Source: Aquimarina spinulae
Lineage (GTDB): Bacteria > Bacteroidota > Bacteroidia > Flavobacteriales > Flavobacteriaceae
NCBI RefSeq assembly: GCF_943373825.1
Contig: NZ_CALSBP010000001.1
Location: 1,054,001-1,118,000 of the forward strand
DNA: 64,000 nucleotides
Direction of reading: 5' to 3'
A program made the position numbers and the translations under genes. Positions 35,638-44,504 of this stretch are shown here, piece by piece; within the stretch, counting starts at the first letter, position 1, and each line of letters starts with the position of its first letter. The notes below the pieces were generated by a model. The model was not told the DNA's origin. It did not search any database and worked only from the letters and a program-made list of their open reading frames with translations.

Positions 35638-37311
35638 ATGGAAAATAAAATATCACCCTGGAAGAGGTTTTTAAGTCTTCTTGAACTCGATAAAAAAGAT
35701 ATTCGTCAAATTTTCTACTATGCCATTTTTGCGGGCCTAGTAGCGCTCACTCTACCACTGGGAATACAGGCCATCATAAACCTTATTCAAGGTGCTCAGG
35801 TATCTACCTCATGGATTGTACTTGTGGTTCTTGTCACAATGGGAGTAGCATTTCAAGGAGTTTTACAATTGATGCAAATACGCATTTTAGAAAACATGCA
35901 ACAAAAGATTTTTACCAGAGCCTCTTTTGAGTTTGCGTATCGGTTTCCTAAAATAAAAATGAAAGAGCTAAATAATTACTATCCACCAGAATTGGCCAAT
36001 CGGTTTTTTGATGTATTAACCATACAAAAAGGGCTATCAAAAATTCTAATAGATTTTCCAGCTGCTACACTACAAATCATATTTGGTTTGATATTGCTAT
36101 CCTTTTATCATTCTTTCTTTATTATTTATGGGTTTTTATTGATTTTACTCATTTATGTAGTCTTTAAGTTTACAGCAAAAAGAGGACTTGAAACGAGTCT
36201 TGTAGAATCAAAAAGTAAATATAAGGTTGCACATTGGTTGCAAGAAATAGCTAGATCACTCATTAGCTTTAAGCTTTCTGGGAATACAGATTTAGCGATG
36301 AAACGTAATGATTACCTAACCACAAACTACCTTGAAGCTCGTGAAAGTCACTTTAGAGTACTAGTGTTACAGTTTATTCAACTTATCGGGTTTAAAGTTC
36401 TTGTCACTGCCGGGTTACTAATTGTTGGCGGGTTATTAGTGCTTAATCAGCAAATGAATATAGGGCAGTTTGTAGCTGCAGAAATTATCATTTTACTTGT
36501 TATTGGTTCGGTCGAAAAACTGATCAAAGGATTAGAATCATTTTATGATGTACTAACCTCATTAGAAAAAATAGGACAGTTTGTAGATAAAGAACAAGAG
36601 ATGCAATCTGGAGAAGATCCATTTACAAACGAACAAGATTTACATATAGAGATCGACAACCTAAAATATAGTACACAAGAAGGTCAAGAAGTGCTGAGTG
36701 GCATTGATTTCAGTATAAAAAAAGCCGATAGAATTCTATTTGATGGAGCTTCGGGAGCAGGAAAGACGACCTTAATTAAAATCCTTTCTGGCCTTATATC
36801 ACCTACCACTGGAGCATTGTATATTAATGGTGTTTCTATAAAAGGTCTCTGGCTCAATAAATATCGTGCATATATAGGACAAGTACTCCCTGTACAGTCC
36901 CCATTCGAAGGTACTATCCTAGATAACATAACCTTTGGAAACAAAGAGATTTCACAAGAACATTTGCATTCTGTACTCAAAAATCTTGGACTACTGTCTT
37001 TTATAAAAGAGCAACCTAATGGAATCAATACAATGTTGTATCCCGAAGGGCAACAAATCCCGTTTACAGTATCCAAGCGAATAGTACTCGCAAGAGCTAT
37101 TATCCATAACCCTAAATTACTCTTACTTAAAGATCCTTTAGAACATTTTGAAATAGATGAGGCCTCTAGAATTATCAAATATTTAACAGCACCAGAACGC
37201 CCTTGGGTACTTATAATCTCTAGTCAAAATGGGCAATGGGAAAACTATTGCAATCAAACCATTAAAATTTCAGAAGGAAGAATAATCTCTAAGAACGCAA
37301 ACAATGCTTAA
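35638..37311 (+). CDS. ABC exporter (fused permease-ATPase) with degenerate nucleotide-binding motifs
   Basis: This 557-residue half-transporter has six membrane helices in residues 20-310 and an ATPase domain from about 330. Walker A is intact (GASGAGKT, 370-377) and a Q-loop is present (YIGQVLPVQSPFEGTILDNI). The rest is unusual. The LSGGQ signature is replaced by IPFTV (474-478), directly before an otherwise normal KRIVLARA. Walker B reads LLLLKDP, with Lys498 at the Asp position and Asp499 at the catalytic Glu position. The switch histidine is replaced by Ser in LIISSQN. It overlaps the HlyD-type gene by eight bases. It lacks an N-terminal peptidase domain. Type I secretion or a similar export role is inferred from the neighbours. 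Confidence 0.9.
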   Translation: MENKISPWKRFLSLLELDKKDIRQIFYYAIFAGLVALTLPLGIQAIINLIQGAQVSTSWIVLVVLVTMGVAFQGVLQLMQIRILENMQQKIFTRASFEFAYRFPKIKMKELNNYYPPELANRFFDVLTIQKGLSKILIDFPAATLQIIFGLILLSFYHSFFIIYGFLLILLIYVVFKFTAKRGLETSLVESKSKYKVAHWLQEIARSLISFKLSGNTDLAMKRNDYLTTNYLEARESHFRVLVLQFIQLIGFKVLVTAGLLIVGGLLVLNQQMNIGQFVAAEIIILLVIGSVEKLIKGLESFYDVLTSLEKIGQFVDKEQEMQSGEDPFTNEQDLHIEIDNLKYSTQEGQEVLSGIDFSIKKADRILFDGASGAGKTTLIKILSGLISPTTGALYINGVSIKGLWLNKYRAYIGQVLPVQSPFEGTILDNITFGNKEISQEHLHSVLKNLGLLSFIKEQPNGINTMLYPEGQQIPFTVSKRIVLARAIIHNPKLLLLKDPLEHFEIDEASRIIKYLTAPERPWVLIISSQNGQWENYCNQTIKISEGRIISKNANNA

Positions 37312-38656
37312 TATCTCTAATAATCAATTAAACAAGAAAGTATCGCTTGAAGGATATACTGCTTTTTCAAAAGCATTTACTTCAAGACACAATAAACTAT
37401 TCAATCGGTTTTTAGGTGTTTTTGCTATCATTGTTATTATCATTCTCTTTTTACCATGGACGCAAAATGTAAATGGTAATGGCTATGTAACTACCTTAAC
37501 GCCAGATCAAAGACCGCAAACGATACAATCACCTATACCAGGACGTATTGAAAAATGGTATGTTAAAGAAGGTGATTTTGTAAAAAAAGGAGATACCATT
37601 TTATTTATTTCTGAAATAAAAAACGAGTATCAAGATCCACGCTTAGTCGAACGTACTAATCAGCAGCGGGATGCCAAAAATCGATCGGTAATATCCTATC
37701 AAGAAAAGATTAAGGCATTAGAAAGTCAAGTAAGCGCATTAAATAATGAGCGACAACTAAAACTTTCGCAAGCTAAAAATAAGCTAAAACAATCTCGATT
37801 AAAAATAAAGATTGATAGTGTTGATTTACAGGCTTGTAAGATGAATTTTGATATTGCTCAACGTCAGTTCGACCGTACTGTAATTCTACAAAGTGAAGGT
37901 TTAAAAGCGGTAACCGATGTAGAGGAAAAACGTCTAAAGCTACAAGAAACGCAAGCCAAATTAATCTCACAGAAAAACAAATTACTTGCTAACCAAAATG
38001 AAGTGTTTAATGCAAATATTGAGATCAACCGCGTTGCTGCCGAGTATGCCGATAAAATTGCCAAATCACGTAGTGAACGTTTTACAGCAGAGTCAAGCCA
38101 GTTTGAGGCAGAAGCGCAAGTTACTAAACTTGAAAATCAGTCGACTAATTATCAGATACGTAATGCTTTGTACTATATCACAGCACCTCAAAATGGGTAT
38201 ATAAACAAAGCCCTACGCGGGGGGTTGGGCGAAACTTTTAAGGAAGGCGAAAAGCTGGTAGGTATTATGCCTGTAGAATATGATCTCGCTGTAGAGACTT
38301 TTGTAAACCCTATAGATTTACCATTAATACATATTGGAGAGAGTGTTAGGGTTCAATTTGATGGCTGGCCTGCTATTTTCTTTAGTGGTTGGCCTAATGC
38401 ATCTTACGGAACCTATGCAGGAAAAATTGTTGCTATAGAAACCTTTATAAGCGTTAATGGAAAATTTAGAATCCTCATTGCTCCCGATGATGCAGAGAAT
38501 CCATGGCCTAAAAATATTCGTGTAGGCTCTGGTGCATATACTATAGCATTATTAGAAAACGTACCAATTTGGTATGAACTATGGCGCCAATTAAATGGTT
38601 TTCCACCTAATTATTACATCCGGGATAAAAAAGAATTAACTAAAGCTAAAAAGTAA
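37304..38656 (+). CDS. HlyD-family membrane fusion protein
   Basis: This 450-residue periplasmic adaptor has one N-terminal membrane helix (FLGVFAIIVIIILFLPW). A lipoyl/biotinyl-like half motif follows (QSPIPGRIEKWYVKEGDFVKKGDTILFI). A long coiled-coil hairpin spans about 115-280 and is rich in Lys, Gln and Glu. A second lipoyl half (ITAPQNGYINKALRGGLGETFKEGEKL) and a beta-barrel region come last. HlyD proteins bridge an inner-membrane ABC exporter to a TolC channel. The start overlaps the ABC gene by eight bases and the stop is immediately followed by the TolC-type gene, so the three genes are translationally coupled. Confidence 0.93.
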   Translation: MLNISNNQLNKKVSLEGYTAFSKAFTSRHNKLFNRFLGVFAIIVIIILFLPWTQNVNGNGYVTTLTPDQRPQTIQSPIPGRIEKWYVKEGDFVKKGDTILFISEIKNEYQDPRLVERTNQQRDAKNRSVISYQEKIKALESQVSALNNERQLKLSQAKNKLKQSRLKIKIDSVDLQACKMNFDIAQRQFDRTVILQSEGLKAVTDVEEKRLKLQETQAKLISQKNKLLANQNEVFNANIEINRVAAEYADKIAKSRSERFTAESSQFEAEAQVTKLENQSTNYQIRNALYYITAPQNGYINKALRGGLGETFKEGEKLVGIMPVEYDLAVETFVNPIDLPLIHIGESVRVQFDGWPAIFFSGWPNASYGTYAGKIVAIETFISVNGKFRILIAPDDAENPWPKNIRVGSGAYTIALLENVPIWYELWRQLNGFPPNYYIRDKKELTKAKK

Positions 38657-40093
38657 ATGACAATAGCTATTAAATATATCATTGCATTGATTTTGCTCGC
38701 TTTTGCAAAACCTGTGTTAAGCCAGAGTAGCATAGCTGAAACAGAACAAAACACAACTACTTCATTAGTACAAACACTTACTTTTGAAGAATATTTGGGC
38801 TATGTAAAAAAGTATCACCCACTAATGAAACAAGCCGAACTTACACTAAGTATAGGTGAGGCAAATTTGTTAAAAGCACGTGGTGGATTTGATCCAAAAA
38901 TCGAAGTAGATTATGATCGAAAGAAATTTAAAAATACAGAATATTACGATCAATTAAGTGCTACTTTTAAAATACCCACTTGGTATGGTATTGAGTTTAA
39001 AGCAAATTTTGAAGAAAATACAGGCGAATTTCTAAATCCAAATCGTACTGTTCCTGATGAAGGGTTATATAGTGCAGGTGTTTCATTTTCGTTGGCTCAG
39101 GGGTTTTTAATTAACGAACGCATGGCCTCGCTTAAAAAAGCACGTTTTTTTAGGAAGCAAACAAAAGCCGATAGAGATGTACTTGTTAATATGTTATTGT
39201 TCGAAGCTAGTAAAGCGTACTTAGAATGGTTAAAAGCTACTAATGAACAGCTACTTTATACAACTTTTCTGAAAAATGCAAACATGCGCCTTGTAGCCGT
39301 AGAGCGAAGTGTTGAAACAGGTGAAAAAGCTGTTATTGACATTACTGAAGCCAGAATTACATTACAGAACAGACAACTTAATCTGGAAGCAGCTTCTTTA
39401 AAAAGAAAAAAGACAGCTCTAATAGTTAGTAATTATTTGTGGCTAAATGATATACCAATGGAGATTAAAGAGGATGTAGTACCGGTAGTACCAGAATTAA
39501 ATACGTTAGAAGCTTCCCTCTTATTAGATGGCATTACGAATACTTCGGGATTACTTAACAATCACCCTAAATTATTAAGTCTTGATGCCAAAATTGAGGG
39601 GCTTACCGTAGAGCGTTCTTTAAAACTAAATAAATTATTGCCTAAAATAAATATTCAGTATAATTTCTTAACACCAAAAATTGATCAAATACGCACTTTT
39701 AATACTACGAACTACAAAGCATTTGTGAATTTTAGTTTACCATTATTTTTGCGCAAAGCAAGAGGAGATTTACGATTGGCTAATTTAAAATTACAAGATG
39801 CCAATCTTGAACGAGCATCGACAGCGGTCACTCTTCAAAATAAAATAGATGCTGTTTATGCAGAGATTAATTCACTTACTAGGCAAAATCAATTAATAAG
39901 AAATATCGTCATAGATTATGAAGCGTTAGTTAAAGCAGAAGAACGCAAATTCTTTTTAGGAGAAAGCTCGTTATTTATTATAAACTCACGGGAACAAAAA
40001 TTACTCGATATACAGTTAAAAGAAAATATCCTACTTATTAAACGACTTATGACAACAGCTAGTTTATATAACACCTTGGGATTATCTGTTTAA
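38657..40093 (+). CDS. TolC-family outer-membrane efflux protein
   Basis: This 478-residue product has a signal peptide (MTIAIKYIIALILLAFAKPVLSQ) and two OEP-type helical repeats. The first contains LTFEEYLGYVKKYHPLMKQAELTLSIGEANLLKARGGFDPKIEVDYD in outline, the usual conduit-helix start; the second contains HPKLLSLDAKIEGL. It forms the outer-membrane duct for the ABC-HlyD pump. The ATG follows the HlyD stop with no gap. The length is typical. No terminator is obvious after the gene. Confidence 0.93.
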   Translation: MTIAIKYIIALILLAFAKPVLSQSSIAETEQNTTTSLVQTLTFEEYLGYVKKYHPLMKQAELTLSIGEANLLKARGGFDPKIEVDYDRKKFKNTEYYDQLSATFKIPTWYGIEFKANFEENTGEFLNPNRTVPDEGLYSAGVSFSLAQGFLINERMASLKKARFFRKQTKADRDVLVNMLLFEASKAYLEWLKATNEQLLYTTFLKNANMRLVAVERSVETGEKAVIDITEARITLQNRQLNLEAASLKRKKTALIVSNYLWLNDIPMEIKEDVVPVVPELNTLEASLLLDGITNTSGLLNNHPKLLSLDAKIEGLTVERSLKLNKLLPKINIQYNFLTPKIDQIRTFNTTNYKAFVNFSLPLFLRKARGDLRLANLKLQDANLERASTAVTLQNKIDAVYAEINSLTRQNQLIRNIVIDYEALVKAEERKFFLGESSLFIINSREQKLLDIQLKENILLIKRLMTTASLYNTLGLSV

Positions 40094-40289
40094 ATAAAAA
40101 TTGTGAAAGCAATAACTTGTGGTTTCGTATATATATAGAAGAGAATATTCATGAAATCAAATCGGTTATTATTTCTACGAGAAAATAGAAATGTTTTTTT
40201 TGTTAGATAAACTGTTTGTCCAAAATATAACTTGGTGTAAGTCCTATTAAATTACAGATCTATCCTATTCTTTGAATGATGACGAGAAT

Positions 40290-40297
40290 TATTTTTG
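40290..40297 (+). promoter_or_regulatory. Candidate -7 promoter element of the methyltransferase gene
   Basis: TATTTTTG fits the TAnnTTTG consensus, 53 bases before the start codon. A TTTG lies 15 bases upstream, which is closer than the usual 19 or so, so the match is partial. Confidence 0.35.
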
Positions 40298-40350
40298 TAC
40301 ATAAATAACGAATAGTAATTTATGTATTAGTAAAAGTAAACCGAATCGAT

Positions 40351-40971
40351 ATGAATCAGAAATGGGATAATAGGTATAAAGATCAAGAATTTGCTTATGG
40401 CAAAGAACCTAATGTGTTTTTTAAAGAATGGCTTCAGAAATTTGAACCAGGATCTATATTGATGCCAGCAGACGGGGAGGGGCGTAACGGAGTATTTGCA
40501 GCGCAACTTGGGTGGAAAGTAACTTCATTCGACCTAAGTATAGAGGGGCGGTCAAAAGCAATACAACTGGCAAAAAAGAATCATGTAACTCTTGAGTATA
40601 TTGTAGGAGATCTAGAACAACTCAAATTTAAAAGAGAAACATTTGATATGATAGGACTTGTATATGCTCATTTTTCTGCCGAAAAGAAGTCAGTGTTTCA
40701 CAAGAAATTAGACGACTATCTCAAAGAAGGCGGTATCGTTATTTTAGAAGCTTTTAGCAAAAATCATATACACCTTAGAAAGCTTAATCCTAAGGTTGGA
40801 GGTCCAAACGATATTGATATGCTATACTCTAAAGAAGAAATAATAGCCGACTTCAAAAATTATGAAATAGTAGTATTAGAGGAAGAAGAAGTTTTATTAA
40901 ACGAAGGTAAATATCATATTGGAAAAGGATCCGTGATTAGATTTATAGCAAGAAAATTAGGGAGTAACTAA
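40351..40971 (+). CDS. Class I SAM-dependent methyltransferase (TehB-like)
   Basis: This 206-residue cytoplasmic protein opens with WDNRYKDQEFAYGKEPNVFF, a start shared by TehB-type and related small-molecule methyltransferases. Motif I is altered but recognisable (MPADGEGRNGVFAAQLGWKVTSFDLS, about 37-62), and the SAM-binding acidic residue is Asp60. A motif with VGDLEQL and an IGLVYAHF segment follow. It probably methylates a small molecule or an oxyanion such as tellurite; the substrate is unknown. The gene stands alone, converging with the three-gene cassette. Confidence 0.85.
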   Translation: MNQKWDNRYKDQEFAYGKEPNVFFKEWLQKFEPGSILMPADGEGRNGVFAAQLGWKVTSFDLSIEGRSKAIQLAKKNHVTLEYIVGDLEQLKFKRETFDMIGLVYAHFSAEKKSVFHKKLDDYLKEGGIVILEAFSKNHIHLRKLNPKVGGPNDIDMLYSKEEIIADFKNYEIVVLEEEEVLLNEGKYHIGKGSVIRFIARKLGSN

Positions 40972-40997
40972 CTATTAATATTTGTGATTTGCCCCTT

Positions 40998-41011
40998 TGT
41001 TCTTAAGAACA
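40998..41011. repeat. Short perfect palindrome between convergent genes
   Basis: TGTTCTTAAGAACA is a 14-base perfect palindrome between the methyltransferase stop and the last gene of the minus-strand cassette. It has no U-tract, so it looks more like an operator than a terminator. It may also be chance in AT-rich DNA. Confidence 0.4.
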
Positions 41012-41028
41012 GATGATGATGTTAAACC

Positions 41029-41286
41029 CTAAACAATATTTTCTAAGAGAGGTTCGGCCATGGCTGCAGATACATCCTTGGTATCAATAGTAATAATATG
41101 TCCATGATACTTAAAATGATATCGAATATGAGTTGATACACCTCTATAAAACCATGCAGTATTTCCTGTGTATTTAAACTTTGTATTTACATTCTTCAGA
41201 AGAGGCAAAGAAGGTTTTTCTTTTGACCCTTTTTTAGGATTGAGTGCTCTGGTTAGTTCTAAACGTTTTTGTGAACAACATGACAT
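41029..41286 (-). CDS. Small basic protein of unknown function, third gene of a cassette
   Basis: This 85-residue product starts MSCCSQKR and has a basic, Lys/Arg-rich first third. A compact beta-like region follows: FKYTGNTAWFYRG, then HIRYHFKYHGHIITID and a closing AAMAEPLLENI. The pattern Tyr-Thr-Gly-Asn-Thr plus a Gly-rich turn and an aliphatic-Asp ending resembles short structural proteins in phage-type operons, but I cannot name a family. It begins 16 bases after the DUF1360-type gene stop and is the last gene of a tight three-gene unit. Its operon position makes it likely to be real. Confidence 0.65.
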   Translation of the reverse strand: MSCCSQKRLELTRALNPKKGSKEKPSLPLLKNVNTKFKYTGNTAWFYRGVSTHIRYHFKYHGHIITIDTKDVSAAMAEPLLENIV

Positions 41287-41302
41287 AATTTTCTTTTTTT
41301 AA

Positions 41303-41581
41303 TTATTGTTTTGATGTAGCTTGTTCTAACAAACAAGCAAACCCTGATAATGCAAACCAAAGCAAGAGTATTTGACTCCAGCTTTCTCCTTTCCATATTG
41401 CAAAAGGTAAGCTTACCCATATACTAAGGCAATAAAAACAATCTAATAAGGACCCAAAAAGTCCTTGCCCTAGCCATTTTCTGATGGTAATAATGATATC
41501 AAAGGGGCCGTCTTCGGCACTACACAAATGTGTAATTCTCCAGATGCAAAGCCCCTTTAGAATAAATATGAACCAATCCAT
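41303..41581 (-). CDS. Small membrane protein, DUF1360-like
   Basis: This 92-residue product has two or three hydrophobic segments. DUF1360-type features are visible: an Arg-Ile-Thr near the start (LCIWRITHLCSAEDGPFDII), then a Gly-rich LGQGLFGSLLDCFYCLSIWVSLPFAI with a CFYC pair. DUF1360 proteins are small, uncharacterised membrane proteins of many bacteria. Here the gene begins three bases after the stop of the large cassette gene, which implies a shared mRNA and linked function. It could anchor or escort the large protein at the membrane. Confidence 0.75.
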   Translation of the reverse strand: MDWFIFILKGLCIWRITHLCSAEDGPFDIIITIRKWLGQGLFGSLLDCFYCLSIWVSLPFAIWKGESWSQILLLWFALSGFACLLEQATSKQ

Positions 41582-41584
41582 TGG

Positions 41585-43882
41585 TTATGGAGTTGGTAAG
41601 TTTATACGTTCCATCAAAATACTTCTGTGAGCTTGATATAAACTACTAAGTCCACTATTATATCCATTAGTAATTCGTTTACGAGCAGTGAGATGAAAAG
41701 AAAGGCGAGTAAAATATTCATTAGCTTTTATCCATCCTCCTTCTGTTAATGCTGGTTGTATTCCTGCATTGATTAACCCGGCATCCGAAAATTCCTGAAG
41801 AGTTCCACTATATCCGACACAGGCATGAGGTTCGTTCCCCGATGCATTTCCCGAAGAAAATATAGTATCTCCAGAAACTGTATCAGATAGAGGTGGGTTA
41901 GGCGTATTAACTCGTAACCCAATCATCGGACCAGGACATCTGCTCATCGTTAGAGCATAAGAATCAACAAATCCATATGGATCATTTGCTCTAAAATTGA
42001 AATTGATCTCGGTATTAAGTTCATAATCTTCTAATCGATATAATCCGCAACCTGCATTTACAATTGAGGTGTCTGCAAAAGTTAGAGCAGATAGATTAAA
42101 ATTTAATGGTTTGTTATGAATATACAATGCAACCATATCTGTGGCATTGGCTACTGGATTACCATTACTGTCATAACCATCTACACGTACATAGAATGTT
42201 CCTGGTTTAGTTTCACCTTGTACTTTATCATAAATACTAGTTCTAAGCTGCATGTAGCGACCAATTTTATCTGGTACCCAGTCAATATGATCAACATTCA
42301 TTTCTCTCTGAATATTCTTGTAGGCGGGTACACTCACGGCAGGACCACCATCAACTTTTAGGAGTTGATTATAAAATGGACCCACATCATCACCGTTATA
42401 ATTAGGTAAATTACGTTTAGAATAACGAGGGTGCTTGTAATTTTGACTAACAAATACCCAAGGAATAGTTCCTGAACGTTTTATACGAATGGTATACCAT
42501 TTGATTTTATTTTGTGTGGCTGTCTTACTCACATCATACATACAACCAGTCATATCTATAGTACCTCCCCAAGCAGCACAATCTATTTTGAAACCTGCCA
42601 GACTACTATTTACCGAGATTTTACCGCTTGGTTCTAAGTCATTATTAAAACCATTACGGTGCAATTGAGATGGGAAAAAAGAAGCTGTTGTATTTTGATT
42701 CCCTCCAATGAAAACATTTCCTAAGCTACCAATCAAGTTTCCATTAAAACATGCAGACGAAGGTTGTATTTGTGATTTTGGCAAACAAAGGTTTATTCTT
42801 TTTTTGTTTGGAATATTATAATATGGAGCACTTTCATATAAAACATTGTTAGGAGCAAGGCTAGTAACTTTTACGATAACATCTGGATATGCAACTACAT
42901 TAATGTCTTCGCCTGGAGCCTGATCACTAGAATCTTCAATCCCAGGGAAACTCATATCGAATGAGAACCTGAAAATATAGTTTCCATTCATATCGGTAAT
43001 AGTATCTCCTAACAATCTTCTGTTTCCTTCTCCGGTATAGGCATCTCCTGCTAGTTCTGCAGCTGTACGGTCGTATTCCTCAAAAGTTAATGTAATATTA
43101 TTTGCGGGTTCTGTATTACATCTAAAATATAACCCCTCAATAGCTTTTACCAACCTTAGATCTTTTACTCTTGAAGCATCAACCAGCGAAACTTCTCGTT
43201 TTCTAGAACTGATAAGCTTGTAGTTTGTAGCAGCAAATTCAGAAGCTTTTTCTTTTTTCTTAGTTATCAAATCAGGATTCTCTAACCTTTGATATAGTAA
43301 TTCGGTTTTTGGTTTCGTAGCCTGTCCTTCTAAATCAATTACGATAGGTTTAAAAGGAGCAGGATCTGGTGGAATAGGACCTATATCCTCAGGAATTCTC
43401 TCTGGATATAATTTTTCTATATACCTTTTGATTTTAGTATTCTTTAGTGCCTCGAGTAAACCAACATAGGTGTCAATTACAAAAGGTCCTCTCCAGCATG
43501 GGTTAAATAAACATCTTCCGCTATACATGGAAACATGACCATAAATAAGAAAATCATTAATGTTTACTGGTGTAGAACATTCGAGCACCAAGTCGTTAAA
43601 ATCTGAATCACCTCCAGCGTCATTAGATAGAATTTCGAAAGAGTGGTTGCCTCCGATGGTTTTTGGAAATTTAATTTTGGTATCAGATTGTTGATATCCT
43701 CCTCCCGGATCGTTTTGTATGGCAATTGCCCATTGATCACCTGTTACATTAACCGTAGTTCCTACAGTTCCCGAGTGAGTTCCGTTTCCGGTATCAGCTC
43801 CGATCACGATAAATCTTTGAGGATAAGAAGCAGATTTTGCTTTTACCTTAACATTCCAATCCCCCTGCATTGAAATAATCAT
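41585..43882 (-). CDS. Large beta-rich protein of unknown function without a signal peptide
   Basis: I do not recognise this 765-residue protein as a whole. It has no signal peptide, membrane helix or sorting tail. Residues 1-110 resemble a DUF4114-like beta-sandwich with an acidic, probably metal-binding loop (SNDAGGDSDFNDLVLEC). Residues 110-165 are a Cys-containing linker (SGRCLFNPCWRGPF, then IEKLYPERIPED). The middle (about 230-400) has a carboxypeptidase-regulatory-like strand pattern (ITDMNGNYIFRFSF). The C-terminal half has many aromatic and Asn-rich beta strands and several cysteines. It is first in a three-gene unit with spacings of 3 and 16 bases. A cytoplasmic structural or export-independent surface role is speculation. 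Confidence 0.8.
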   Translation of the reverse strand: MIISMQGDWNVKVKAKSASYPQRFIVIGADTGNGTHSGTVGTTVNVTGDQWAIAIQNDPGGGYQQSDTKIKFPKTIGGNHSFEILSNDAGGDSDFNDLVLECSTPVNINDFLIYGHVSMYSGRCLFNPCWRGPFVIDTYVGLLEALKNTKIKRYIEKLYPERIPEDIGPIPPDPAPFKPIVIDLEGQATKPKTELLYQRLENPDLITKKKEKASEFAATNYKLISSRKREVSLVDASRVKDLRLVKAIEGLYFRCNTEPANNITLTFEEYDRTAAELAGDAYTGEGNRRLLGDTITDMNGNYIFRFSFDMSFPGIEDSSDQAPGEDINVVAYPDVIVKVTSLAPNNVLYESAPYYNIPNKKRINLCLPKSQIQPSSACFNGNLIGSLGNVFIGGNQNTTASFFPSQLHRNGFNNDLEPSGKISVNSSLAGFKIDCAAWGGTIDMTGCMYDVSKTATQNKIKWYTIRIKRSGTIPWVFVSQNYKHPRYSKRNLPNYNGDDVGPFYNQLLKVDGGPAVSVPAYKNIQREMNVDHIDWVPDKIGRYMQLRTSIYDKVQGETKPGTFYVRVDGYDSNGNPVANATDMVALYIHNKPLNFNLSALTFADTSIVNAGCGLYRLEDYELNTEINFNFRANDPYGFVDSYALTMSRCPGPMIGLRVNTPNPPLSDTVSGDTIFSSGNASGNEPHACVGYSGTLQEFSDAGLINAGIQPALTEGGWIKANEYFTRLSFHLTARKRITNGYNSGLSSLYQAHRSILMERINLPTP

Positions 43883-44504
43883 AATATACTTTTTTTAGTT
43901 AATATGGATTAATGAAGATTATAAAAATAAAATAGAAATCAATAGATATCAAGGTGTGTAAAACCCTTAATGAAAGGTGTTTAGGCTGTATTTTTTCAGT
44001 GTTAATACCCCAGGTTTGGTGAGTGGTAAAACGGTAAAAATTATGTATTGGGGTTTTTGTCTATATAGTAAAGAAATGATACTTCATAAAAAGTATCATT
44101 AATATTTATTAATAACTTTGTAGCGAGTTATTGATCACTTTATTACCTTTGAGTGTTCCCTAGAAAATGATTATTGTTATCAATAAGATGAGTGTAGTTT
44201 CCTGAAACCTATTTTTTAAAAAAGGGATGGATTCATAAAAAATACGATACAATGAGTAAGGCTAAAAATTCTATTTACAATCGGTCTACCTACCTAGTAC
44301 TTAATGTTGCGAATTACATTAATATAAAATCTCCTTTTTCATAATAATTTTAATTTGATTATTAGTGTATTACCTGCTATTTGAGTTTTTTCATAACAAT
44401 ACTCATTTGGCATGATTGTCCTATCGCGAATGATTTTGTTAAGCATAGTAAAAACAGAATTATATCGAGGTCATATTTAAATCCGTATTAAACAGATCAA
44501 CATT
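43883..44504. other. Long intergenic region between divergent units
   Basis: These 622 bases separate the minus-strand cassette from the plus-strand tryptophan dioxygenase gene. They contain one perfect hairpin (44075-44100), directly followed by a TAACTTTG box (44113-44120) that fits the -7 consensus on the plus strand, almost 400 bases before the dioxygenase gene. A 30-codon frame at 44252-44344 is not convincing. An unannotated small RNA or long leader from the 44120 region is possible. Confidence 0.5.
44075..44100. repeat. Perfect inverted repeat in long intergenic region
   Basis: A 10-bp stem (44075-44084 with 44091-44100) encloses the 6-base loop CATAAA. It lies just before a TAACTTTG promoter-like box. 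It may be an operator; the lack of a following U-run argues against a terminator on the plus strand. Confidence 0.5.

Noticed and set aside
36684..37178. Long 164-codon reverse frame inside the ABC exporter ATPase domain
   Set aside because: Antisense to a well-supported coding region, rich in Ile/Ser/Leu as expected for a shadow frame.
40998..41011. Palindrome as terminator for the methyltransferase
   Set aside because: Only 14 bases with no U-tract; kept as a short repeat with low weight instead.
44252..44344. A 30-codon plus-strand frame starting MSKAKNSIYNRS
   Set aside because: No domain, no ribosome-binding signal and no terminator; ordinary length for chance in AT-rich DNA.
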